A stretch of 64,000 nt of DNA from Alligator mississippiensis. Lineage: Eukaryota; Chordata; Crocodylia; Alligatoridae. The translations under genes and the position numbers were made by a program. This document shows, one piece after another, positions 52,972 to 63,460 of the stretch. A model generated the notes under the pieces. It searched no databases and had not been told where the DNA came from. It saw only the letters and a list, made by a program, of their open reading frames with translations. The DNA is taken from contig NW_026775408.1 of NCBI RefSeq assembly GCF_030867095.1, forward strand, positions 62,001 through 126,000, given 5' to 3'. The first letter of the stretch is position 1. The number at the start of each line of letters is the position of its first letter.

Positions 52972-54461
52972 TGTCACGGCGGGGTCTTCTCAGAGGGCCG
53001 TGATCTCCTCGAGGTCCCTCGCTCCGTGTCAGGCCGGCCCAAGGGCACCCTCTAATTCTCGCCCGCCATGTCTTGTTGGAAAAATATAAAAGGTTGGGAG
53101 GCTGCCTTGTGTCTTCCCTGGGCACGGCTACTCGGGACCTCTGTCCCCGCGGTTCTTCCGGACCCCCTGGGGGTCTCCTGATACAATGGGTGCTTCCTAG
53201 GCACCCCAGCCTTAAGGGCAATGCGTGGCTCCTACCAGCCCCTAATACTACACCCCAAGCCTCGCAGATGTAATAGATGTTGGTGTGTCTGTACACCCGC
53301 TTCCCGGGCCTACTCTATAGTCTAGCCCACTCTGGGCTCTCTCTAGTACCCAGCCTCTCACTGGGACTCCCGTCCAGCCCACTCTGGGCCTTCCCTGACG
53401 GTGTGGTCCCGCTCAGGGACTCTCTAGCGGGCCTCCGGTCCTTCCGGCCAACCGCACGGGTACCCTCTCTGATCCCGGCTCCCCGCGCTGCTACTCCCCG
53501 TCTTCTCGGGGGCAACCACAGCACCTTGCCTCCGTCTGAGGGGTGTTGCCACACTAGCCTGTGGCCGGGCTCGCTAGGCCCGTCTTGGGCTCCTCAATAT
53601 GGCCCGCTCTAGGGCTCCTCAATAATCACCCCTCCCTGGGGCTGGGGTCTATGCACCCCGCAAGTGATGCCCTTGCTGGCATCTGCTGTGCCCGTCCTGG
53701 GCTCCCTAATATGGCACTCCCCCTCTTTGGGGCTCACCGTGCCCACCTTGGGCTTCTCAACATTTCGGTATAGCGCTCCCCCTCTTCGGAACTCACCGTG
53801 CCCACCTTGGGCTTCCCAATAAAATCGCCCCTCTCCCTGGGGCTGGGGTCTATGTACCCCACACGCGATCCAGGGTCTACATCCTCTGTCTGCAACCTAC
53901 TGGTTGTGCTCCTCGCCGCCAGTCGCTCCTGCACTGGCGTGCGAGCTGCGCCTTCACTGGCGCTGTGAAATTAATGCGCCCTCTTGGCGCTAGCCTGCGC
54001 CCTCACTGGCGCTAGGGCACCCCACACTCTCTGAGGTCCCTATGATTGAGGCCTCCTCCAACCCCTACAGCCTCACCCAAGCCTCCGGGTGTAATATCAC
54101 AATGTCACAGCAAAACCACAAGCCCCTAGGCTGTAACACAAACGCAAGCTCCAGCCGTCTGGCTATAACTAACTCAAAGCCCTATGGCTCCAACAACATG
54201 GCTCAATGTAACCGCGGTACTTGCTCTTAGGCGTCTCTCTGCGTCCTAACTCCAGGAGCTCCTGCCTCTCTAGCTGCTGGCAGAGAACTGCCAGCCTGGC
54301 CTCAGCCCTGGGCTTTATAAAGCCCAGGCCCTGCCCCCTACAGGCAGCTGGCTCCCCGTGGTTGGTCCGGCAACCCGCAGCTGCGCTCCTTAGGCTCTGC
54401 CAGGGCTCTCTCCCTGGCAGTTTCTCCTCTCTAGGAGCAGGCACCGAGGTGCCCTGCGACA
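52972..54461 (-). mobile_element. 1.49-kb solitary LTR (fossil), 5-bp target duplication
   Basis: GTGGC flanks both sides (52967-52971 and 54462-54466). The ends read TGTCACGG and CTGCGACA, so TG...CA holds on either strand. The minus orientation is chosen because GGGCTTTATAAAGCCC (about 54311-54326) then lies about 140 bp from the 5' end, as a TATA box should, and because the relative at 50860-51235 agrees. The middle contains degenerate tandem blocks of the type GCCCACCTTGGGCTTC. No internal viral sequence. The well-kept ends suggest it is not very old. Confidence 0.75.
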
Positions 54462-54466
54462 GTGGC

Positions 54467-55430
54467 ATTATTTTTTATATCATCATCTTGCTCCTTCTGG
54501 GTGAGTAAAGTGATTGCTATAAAATCTCTGCACTGGAGAGCATGGGAGAAGTTAGGCAGAGTTCATTATCACAAAGGTAGCTGGGAGCCCTTGCTCCTGT
54601 GAGTTTTTCTTTACAGGTGAAGTTCTTTGGCATGTATCAGCTGGTTTGAAGCAGTCTGGGAACACAAAGTATCTGCCAGTGTAATTTCGCTGGCTGTTTA
54701 ATCTGGATTTTTGCCTTTTCACCTCAGGAGAGAGTGGCCAAAGAAGCAGAATGCATTGTATACCAGGGACGTAGATTCAAGGTCTTAATCTTGTAGAAAT
54801 GAAACATTAACCTGTGGTTGACTAATACACAGCTTGAGTATCAGATGGTCTCTGGTACAAGCTGTCCCTGTTTTGGATTTCTCTCTGCACTTCTGTCATG
54901 GTAGGGTACTCTATGGAAGTAAATAATGGGTTTAAGACCTGGCATCTTGGCTGGGGCTCCTCTGGACTACAATGGCAAGCCAGCAATTGTTACAGCTGGT
55001 AACTGGGTCCTTTGTTCGGTCTTGTCCTAAAACAGTTCTAAGCATTTTACTAAAACCCTTGGGTTGATGTTGTGGCTTCCTCACCTCTCTCACACGAAGA
55101 GGAATTGGCTTCATTGAGATCTTGATATGCAGGACAGGAGTCGGTTTTGGCAGGAGTAACACCAGGGAAAATAAATTCTGCCCGGGTGTTCCAATGTGAC
55201 CACATTTTAATACTGGCAAGCAGTACTGAACTATGACAGGGTTTAGTAATGGGGGAAGGAAAATGGGACTTTGAATAGATTTAGGAAACACTTAGCAATC
55301 AGTAGTCCACCTCAGCCCATAATTAACAGTTTAGTGGAGTCAGTATGTTCAGAGTTCTCTTTCTGTCTCATGGAGGGTGAACATTGCATCCAGCAGAGCC
55401 AGTGTAGATGCTAGCCCGAGCTTTCCCCTG
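54467..55430. other. Unassigned sequence
   Basis: No gene or clear repeat terminus. Confidence 0.35.
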
Positions 55431-55675
55431 CCCAGAGCCATCCCTTGGGTAGGGAGAATTGGGGCAACCTCCCCAGGCCCTGCACTTTGGGGGGCCCCAT
55501 GGAGCTGGGCGGAGAGGCCACGGCCCCTTCCACAGGGCCCACCTGGAGCTGGTGGCTCATCCCCATGCCGTGGAAGAAGCGTCCAGTCGCTTGCCACCCC
55601 CTTCTCTGCCGCATGCCACCAGCTTCACATCTGCTGAAGAGCGGCTCGTCTGGGGCACACAGGATCTGCTTGGCC

Positions 55676-55707
55676 CTGTAGCAATGAAATTAATTTCATT
55701 GCTACAG
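55676..55707. repeat. 32-bp perfect palindrome
   Basis: CTGTAGCAATGAAATT is followed without spacer by its exact reverse complement. It sits within a GC-rich, repeat-like stretch (about 55430-55860). Confidence 0.95.
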
Positions 55708-55859
55708 CACTGCCATGCCCTGTCTTTGTGGGGGTCCCACAGCCCTGCGCAGTGTTAAAGGGCTCCTGCACAGGCTGATTTGCCCCAGGCTCCGCACCCC
55801 ACCAGGGTCGGCTCTGCCCCTGCCTCACCATTGCTGTTGTCACTGCTGCTAGGGGGCAT

Positions 55860-56229
55860 TGCTCTCACAGTGCAGCTCTTAATAGACCTTGAGCAACCTC
55901 AAGGATTTTAGCTCTTTTAGAATCTAGTAGATGTTGTCTTGCATGTGACCTACTAATACTCTAGGGTTTTCAGCTCTTTGAAAGCATGTGGGAAACAAGT
56001 TCAGCCTGAACCCACAAGAGGAATTTGTATATCACCAGTGCTTATCCTTTATAGCTGGATGGTAAAACACAACAACATCCCTGCTACCTTAAACTTCCCC
56101 TCTCTTCAAATCCAGTGGTGGTCCCACTACTGGTAATAACAGGTTCCTGTGTACAGTTTTTATCTGGCCTGGCCCTATTTCACCAATCCACAACCACACA
56201 AGGTGAATCGAACATCAGGCCGGGGTACA
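55860..56229. other. Unassigned sequence
   Basis: Nothing recognised. Confidence 0.35.
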
Positions 56230-58110
56230 GAGACCATATTTCTAGAAGTTTTAGAAGACTGCTTCCTAAAAGGTAAAGAGGAAAGATCATTCTTGGCTTA
56301 GTCCTAAGTAGTGCACAGGACTCAGTGAAAAGGGTAAGAGTTACTCAGGTGCTTGGCATTAGTGACCACAATGTAGTTGGGTTTGACATCCATGTAGGAG
56401 GGGAGACAAGAGGAAAATCTACCATAGTAGCCTTTAATTTAAAGAAGGAGACTACCACAAAATGAGGAAGCTAGTTAGACAGTAATTAAAAGGGGCCCCT
56501 AAGGATGTAAAGAACTTGCAAGCAGCATGGGGATGGCTTAATAACACTGTATTGGAGGCACAAATGCATACTGCAAATCAAAAAAATAGACAGCAGACCA
56601 AAAGAAAGGCAACGTGGTTTAGTAGCAGAGCTGCAGAGGCAATAAGCAGAAAAAAAGTTCCTTTCAAAAAGTGGAAGTCAAATCCTATTGAGGGAAATAA
56701 AAAAGAGCATAAACTCTGGCAAATCAAATGTAAAACTGTAATAAGCTAAAAAAGAAGTTGAGGAGAAACTTGCTAGGGACATAAAAGATAACAATAAAAA
56801 ATTCTTTATTTAGAAGTTAGAAGCTGAAAACCTGCCAGGGAGTCGGTTGGGCCTTTCGATGATCAGGGCGTAAAAGGGGTACTGAAGGATGATGGGACCG
56901 TTCTGAGAAACTAAATGCATTTTTTCCATGTGTTCATTGTGGAAGATGTTAGGAAAGTTCCCTCGGCAGATCCATACCTGTTTAGGGACAAGTCAGTGGA
57001 GCTGGCCTGAAATGAGGTTTCAATAGATGGGGTTGTAGAGGAAATCGATAAAATAAACAGTAGCAAATCACCAAGACCAGATGGCATTCACTGTAGACAG
57101 TGAAGAGTGGGTATAAATGGTCAGTTCTCAGGATGGGAAGATGTTAACAGCAGGGTCTCCCAAGGATCTGTGTTGGGTCTGGTGCTATTTAATGTATTTC
57201 TAAATGACCTGGAAAAACAGGTGAATAGTGAGGTGGCCAAATTTGCAGATGACACAAAACTATTTAAAGTGGTAAAGACCAAGGTGGACTGTGAGGAACT
57301 ACTGAAGGATCTGGCACTAGTGAGTAGATGGGCAACTAAATGGCAGGTGCAATTCAGCGTAGATAAAGGTAAAGTGATGCACGTGGGCAAAAACAATCCA
57401 AATTATACCTACACTATGATGGACTCTATATTAGCTGATACCACACAGGAAAGAAATCTAGGAGTCATTGTGGGCAGTACGCTAAAAACATCAGCTCAGT
57501 GCTCAGCGACCGTCAAAAAGGCAAACGTTAGGGATCATTGAGGAGGAAATTGTAAACAAAACAGAAAGTTATCATCATGCCCCTTTATAAATTCATGGTG
57601 CATCCACACCTTGAATACTGTGCCCAGCTCTGGTCCCCACACCTCAAAAAGGAGACAGAAGAACTAGAGAAGGTCCCAAGAAGGGCAACAAGGCTGATTA
57701 GTGGTCTGGAGGGCCTTCCATATGAGGAGAGACTAAAGAGGCTAGGCCTGTTTAGTTTAGAAAGGAGATGCTTGAGGAGGGAAATGAAAGGGTTTACAAA
57801 ATACTAAATGGTGAAGAGGAGGTCAATAGGGATTTATTACTTAGTCCCTCACACAGTACAAGAACTAGGGGTCACCAAATTAAACTAGTAGGTAGTACAT
57901 TAAAAGTAACAACAGGAAATTCTTTTTCACACAGCATGTAATTAAAGTGTGCAACTCATTGCCACCAGATGTTGTGAAAGCTGATAGTTTAGCGAGATTC
58001 AAAAAGGGATTGGGCAAATTCTTGGAGGAAAGGGGCATCAGTTAGCTATTCAGCAGGGGAGTTAAGGATACAGCCTCTGAATCAGGATACTCACATGTTT
58101 GCCAGAAGGG
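56230..58110 (+). mobile_element. CR1/L3-type LINE, subfamily D
   Basis: It starts in the endonuclease C-terminus (QVLGISDHNVVGFDIHVG). RT blocks [18 protein letters not shown] and KFADDTKLF lie at 57150-57260, and the C-terminal HPHLEYCAQLWSPHLKKE at 57600-57660. Much more diverged from the other CR1s here and broken several times. Confidence 0.9.
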
Positions 58111-58431
58111 GAGACTAGCTGTCCCATGCAGATGTGACACCCAAAGGGGGGTGGTGTGTGGGGGGAGGTAGCCCCTGAGTTTTAGCTAATAAATAGCTAT
58201 AACAAATGTTAAAGGCAGTCTCGGACACCCATGGACAAGTGTTAGTGGCCCTCGAGATAAACCAAGACCAAATGGATAAATGTTTTGGGCTGCTAAAAAA
58301 CCAACAAAATAAGAAATTGAAGAGCAAGTAATGTACCAGACCTATCAAGAAAAGGCACATGCCGTGTGCTCTGTGTGGGCTAGCCCTGCCAAAATAGCAA
58401 AGCTACCAAAGCTAGTTCTACTGGGTGCATC

Positions 58432-58560
58432 TACACATGCAATTAATTCAAAGTAATAAACTCCAGGGCAGTTTGAGCAGGAGTAAACTACTCCTGGGCA
58501 CAGTGTCTACCTGTGTGCCTGGGATAGCAGCAATTTGAGCTGGGGTGGAGCAGTTTACAC
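58432..58560. mobile_element. Harbinger-like MITE left end
   Basis: GGGTGCATCTACACATGC matches the left end of the other GGG...CCC elements. The right end was not found. Confidence 0.4.
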
Positions 58561-59128
58561 CAGGGCCTGGGGAACAAGGCACAGAGGGTCAGCCCCAGGC
58601 TTCAGGTAGCAGTCTTGGGCGGTGCGGGGGCTAGCTGGGGCACGAGGGTGCTCAAAGTGCAGAGCCACACGTGGAGAAATCAACCTCCCTGCCTGTCTCA
58701 CTGCTCTAGGGCTGCAGCCCAACCCTGCCCCTCCTCCCCTCCCTTTAGTATACCACAGAGTGACTACATGCAAAGATTACAGAGGGAGAGGTAACCCACT
58801 CCTCCTCCTTTGTCCAGGTCCCTTTGTTAAACTTCCCGCCACTGACCGGCGAGGCCGGTCTTAAGCCAATGGTCACTCCACAAGGTGGTGGTGACATTTT
58901 TCAGAACTGACTGGTCAGCATCAGTGGGGCTCAGAAAATACTTGATTTTGGTTGGAACTTGGTGATGAGGGCAAAGGTTATAAGGGGGATCCCTCCATCT
59001 TGGAGGGCAGGGCTTTTTGGAAACACCGACTCACATCATACAACCCTGTTGTTTTGCTTTTACACACATCTTAGAAACTGGATGGTTTAGGTGGATACAT
59101 AGTTTATCCCCCTCATTAAATAGCCAAC
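58561..59128. other. Unassigned sequence before the orphan ORF
   Basis: 58561-58800 is GC-rich. From about 58860 base composition changes to the A+T-rich type of the following ORF; GGTTATAAGGGGG at about 58974 could be a TATA-like site. Confidence 0.3.
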
Positions 59129-59455
59129 ATGTCAAAAAGGTTAAAAACAGTCAGTCTAAAAAGATGTATCATAAAACAAGGATTGAAATTCATTGATGAA
59201 AACCGTGCCGTAGATCCCACAAATGCGTGTTTAAATTTAGACACCAGCACATGTTATTTTGTATTGGCATCACCACAGCAGCATGGTAATTCTATTGTCG
59301 AACACGTGGGGCAAGGATGTGTCTGTTTACACATTCATTCCCCCGTTTTTGTTATTACTAAAATCTATAATGAAACCATAGACAGTAGTGGTAATCTGTG
59401 TAGTTGTAATGTTATTAAGATATATGGATGTGACTTTGTGTTCATAGAATCATAG
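59129..59455 (+). CDS. Orphan A+T-rich ORF, 108 codons, origin unknown
   Basis: The protein starts [18 protein letters not shown] and is rich in Cys, Ile and Val, with a basic N-terminus. I recognise no family. Its composition and style resemble small genes of DNA viruses or virus-like elements more than a reptile exon, but this is impression only. A CR1 (from 59441) abuts or overlaps its 3' end, so the last residues are CR1-derived and the original gene may be truncated. If viral, it is a fossil fragment. It could also be a chance ORF. Confidence 0.3.
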   Translation: MSKRLKTVSLKRCIIKQGLKFIDENRAVDPTNACLNLDTSTCYFVLASPQQHGNSIVEHVGQGCVCLHIHSPVFVITKIYNETIDSSGNLCSCNVIKIYGCDFVFIES

Positions 59456-60254
59456 AAAATGAGGGCTGGAAGCGACCTCAGGAGGTCGCATCTAGTCCAA
59501 CCCCTGCTCAAAGCAGGACCAGCCCCAACTAGATTATTCCAAGCCAAGACTTTGTCTAGCTGGGTCTTAAAAACCCCCATGGAAGGAGATTCTACCACAT
59601 CTCTAGGTAGCCTGTTCCAGTGCTTTACCACCCTCCTAGTGAGAAAATTTTTCATAATATCCAACCTAAGCCTCCCTTGCAGCAACTTGAGCCCATTCCT
59701 CCTTGTTCTGTCATCTGCCACCACTGAGGACAGTCCAGCCCCATCCCCTTTGGACCCCCCCTTCACGTAGTTAAAGGCTGCTATTAAATCCCCTCTCAGT
59801 CTTCAATTCTGCACACTAAATAAACATGGTTCCCTCATTCTCTCCTCATAAGTCACATGCCCCCATTTTTTTTGCCCTCTGCTGGACTCTCTCCTACTTG
59901 TCCATATCCTTTCTATAGTGGGAGGCCCAAAAGTGAATATGCTAGTCCAGATGTGGCCTCACCAGTATGGAACAGAATAATTACTTCCCTCGATCTTCTG
60001 GCAATGCTTCTACTAATGCAGCAAGGGCACACTGTGGGCTCATATTCAGCTTATTGTCCACTGTAACCCCCAGGTCCTTTTCTGCGGAGCTGCTGCCAAT
60101 CAGTCCCCAGGCTGTAGCTGTGCATGGGATTGCTCAGTCCTAAGTGCAGGGCTTTGTTGAACCTCATGAGATTTCTTTTGGTCCATTTCTCCAATTTGTC
60201 TCGGTCACTCTGAATCCTAGTGCTACCCTCTGGTGTCTTTACTACACTCTCCAG

Positions 60255-60443
60255 CAGGGGCAATGTGTAGGGGTGCATGCGGGTGCACATGCACCCCTGA
60301 GTGTGGCAGTGCACACCCTGCAAAAAAGCGCCACCGACAGTGTCAGTGGTGTCTGCAGAAGCTCCATGCTTACTGCCACGGGGTTCCTGCTGCCACCAGT
60401 GCAGCCATGCCCCCCTAGCGGCCAGAGGCACACGCCATTTATG
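60255..60443. mobile_element. GC-rich hAT-like element, copy 4, inside CR1
   Basis: 189 bp with the family block GGCAGTGCACACCCTGCAAA. The flanks CTCTCCAG and CCCTCCAG agree at seven of eight positions, and CR1 coding sequence continues on both sides. Confidence 0.75.
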
Positions 60444-61670
60444 CCCTCCAGCTTGGTGTCATCTGTGAACTTGCTGAGGGTGTACTCCATCCCACCTTCT
60501 AGCTCATTAATGAAGATATTGAACAAAACCAGCCCCAGGACTGACCCCTGGGGCACTCCACTCGATATCAGCTGCCAGATAGAGATTAAGCCATTGATTA
60601 CTATCCGTTGAGCCCAACAATCCAGCCAGCTTTCTAGCCACCTTAAAGTCCATTCATTCAACCCATACTTCCTCAGCTTGCTTGCAAGAATGCTTTGGGA
60701 GATAGTATTAAAAGCGTTGCTAAAATCAAGGTGTATCACGTTGACTGCTTTCCCCATGTCTGCAGAGCCAGTCATCTCATCACAGAAGGCAATCAGGTTG
60801 GTCAGGCATGACTTGCCCTTGGTGAATACATGCTGACTGTTCCTAGTCACCTTCTTTTCCTCCAGTGCTTAGAAATGGATTTTTTGAGGATCTGCTCCAT
60901 AATTTTTCCAGGGACTGAGATGAGGCTGACTGGTCTGTAGTTCCCTGGATCCTTCTTCTTCCCTTTCTTAAAGTTGGGAACTATATTTGCCCTTTTCCAA
61001 TCATCTGGGACCTCCCCTGATTGCCATGAGTTTTCAAAAATAATGGCCAGTGGCTCTGCAGTCACATCAGCTGTTGACTTGACAGCACCCCCAGATGCAT
61101 TGCATCTGGCCCCATGGACTTGTACACATCCAGCTTTTCTGTCCCTAACCTGTTCTTTCACCCCTGAGGGCCACTCACCTCCTCCTCAAACTGGGCTGCC
61201 TGGTGCAGTAGTCTGGGAGCTGACCTTGCCTGTGAAGATCAAGGTAATAATGGTATTGAGTACTTCAGCCTTTTCCTTATCTTCTGTCATAAGGTTGCCT
61301 CCTCTATTTAGTAAGGGACCCACACTTTCCCTGACCTTCCTCTTGCTACCAACATACTTGTAGAAACCATTATTTGTTACCCTTCATTTCCTTTCCTAGC
61401 TGCAACTCCAATTGCTTTTAGGCCTTCTTGACTTCATCCCTGCATACCCAAGCAATGCTTTTATACTCTTCCCAAATTGTTTGTCCAAGCTTCCACATCT
61501 TGTAAGCTTCCTTTTTGGGTTTATGCTCACTGAAGAGTTCTCTGCTAAGCCAAGATGGTTGCTTACCATGTTTGCTATTCTTTTTGCACACTGGTGTGGC
61601 TTGTTTCTGTGCCCTCAGTAAGGTTTCTTTAAAACACAGCCAGCTCCCCTGGACTCCTTTCCCCCTCAGT

Positions 61671-62275
61671 GGGTGCATCTACATGAGACAGTTAACTGTG
61701 CACTAGCATAGTTTACTGTGCAGTAAGCATGTGCTTCTACATGTGCACATGCTTACTGCATAGTAAACTTTGCTAATTGAGAGTAAATTTCCTACCTGCA
61801 AATGCAAGTAGCAAGTTTATTCTCAATTAGTAATGGCGCAGTAGCACTCATGTAGACACCTGACTGGGAGCAAATCTGTTCCCAGTCAGCCATCCACCAG
61901 GTGGCAGGAGATTGCTCCCTGCCTCTGGGAGCTGCCTGCTGCCAGGGTGGGCCCTGCTAATGGAGCCTGCACCCTTACTCTGAGATTGTGACTAGGGAGT
62001 GGGGACTGGGAGATCCTTATCCCTCTGCTGTTGTGATTGGCAAGTGAGGGGCACAAGCAGAACTCTACACTGGCAGAACTGAGCGGGGCACAAACTCCCA
62101 GCTTGTTGCCCATCCCCTCCCGTTGCAGGCCCCCAGGAAGCATGCAGGACCCCATTACTAGCCAATCTGCTCCCACTTCCCTGCATGTGTAGACGCCTGC
62201 CCAGGAGTGTTTACTCTCAAGTAGTTTATTTGTAAATAATCTGATCCTGGATCAAATGTGTGTGTAGAGGTGCCC
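61671..62275. mobile_element. Harbinger-like MITE inside CR1, AGT duplication
   Basis: 605 bp, GGGTGCATCTACATGAG to GTGTGTAGAGGTGCCC, AGT on both sides (61668-61670, 62276-62278). The CR1 reading resumes across it. Confidence 0.8.
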
Positions 62276-62662
62276 AGTCTGGCATCCCAGGGGATCCTGT
62301 CCATCAGTTCCCTGAGGGAGTCAAAGTTTGCTTTTCTGAAGTCCAGGGTCCTTACTCTGCTGCTCTCCTTTCTTCCTTTTGTCAGGATCCTGAACTCAAT
62401 CATCTCATGGTCACTGCTGCCTAACTTGCCATCCACTATTACATTCCTCACCAATTCTTCCCTGTTTGTGAGCAGTAGGTCAAGAAGAGCACAGCCCCTA
62501 CTTGGTCTTTCCAGCACCAGGAAGTTGCCTCCAATGCTCTCTTTGCACCAGGAAGTTGCCTCCAATGCTTTCCAAAAACTTCCTGGATTGTCTGTGCACT
62601 GCTGTATTGCCCTCCTAGCAGATGTCAGGATGATTGAAGTCCTCTATGAGAACCAGGGCTGG

Positions 62663-63460
62663 AGGCATTCTGGATGACTAAGGCCACTTTTCTGGATCTC
62701 CCGGAGTGGCAGAACACAACCATGTGGCAGCCTGTCCCTGTGGGCTCCTGCCTGGCCATTGCCCTGCTCAAGCTGGCCACATCTGCCAGCCTCCGCTATG
62801 TTGGCCACCTCTTCACCATAGGCAAGGCCACTGCCAGGGAGGCCATCCTGGAGGTGTGCCCTCCAGAACATGCTGGGGAACAACCTGCTCTGCGTGCATG
62901 ATCCCCTTGGTGGTGGTGGTGGGATTCAACCCCCTGGGATTCCCCTAGTACATTGGGGCCCTGGATAGGACTCACGTACCCATCATATGCCCACCCTTTG
63001 GTGATCATCTCTGCTCCAGGTGGTGGGGCTTCCACTCCATTGTGCTCCAGGCCATTGTTCACCACTGTGGTGCCTTCATGAATGTGAGCACCAGCTGCCT
63101 ATGACACCTGCATCTTTTAGAACTCCATCTTGCCAGTGCTAGTGCAGAGCAGGCACTTTGTGTTGGGGGAACTGGACTTTCAGCTGGCTGTGGTGGTGGG
63201 TTCCCATCTCGAGTTCACTGAGGCCAACATCCCTCAGGTCTTTGTCAGAGCCTGCATGCCACATAACATCTGTGAGGTCCAGGGGGAGCTATTTAATGAG
63301 GCATGGGCAGAGGAGGCACAGTTGGCAGAAGATGCCTGGCAATAGGAGCACAAGCTGTGGCAGCAGTGGCAGTGGCGAGCCCCCACACTGAGGCTTTAGG
63401 TGAGCCACACACTCATCAGTGGAGGACAGGGTACTGGGTGCAAGAGGCTCTGGCCAACCA
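62663..63460 (+). pseudogene. Broken PIF/Harbinger transposase (HARBI1-like)
   Basis: A DDE transposase of a plain DNA transposon. Visible in order: TFLDLPEWQNTTMWQ, GSCLAIALLKLATSASLRYV (helical N-terminal part), IGALDRTHVPIICPP (first catalytic Asp region, about 62955), WWGFHSIVLQAIVHHCG, FVLGELDFQL and the terminal PQVFVRACMPHNICEVQGE (63235-63285). Frame changes and stops near 62900, 62948 and 63102, and a missing segment between FVLGEL and the C-terminus, remove the later catalytic residues. It abuts the 5' end of the CR1 at 62662. It belongs to the same superfamily that would move the 3-bp-duplication MITEs. Confidence 0.8.

Larger units (their letters stand above)
59441..62662 (-). mobile_element. 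CR1 LINE, subfamily C, with two insertions
   Basis: On the minus strand: endonuclease C-terminus (FNHPDIC, GKLGSSDHEMIEF at 62158-62565), linker (GSWLCFKETLLRAQKQ, 61418-61678), RT (YRPVSLISVPGKIMEQ at 60847-61161; [17 protein letters not shown] within 60242-60850) and a C-terminal VVKHWNRLP at about 59620. The tail ends at 59441 in CATAGAATCATAGAA. MITE 61671-62275 and hAT-like 60255-60443 interrupt it. A ~30-bp tandem duplication lies at about 62515-62570. 5'-truncated near 62662. Confidence 0.9.

Noticed and set aside
53277-53934. Proline/serine-rich open frames
   Set aside because: They lie within the 1.49-kb LTR and follow its degenerate tandem blocks.
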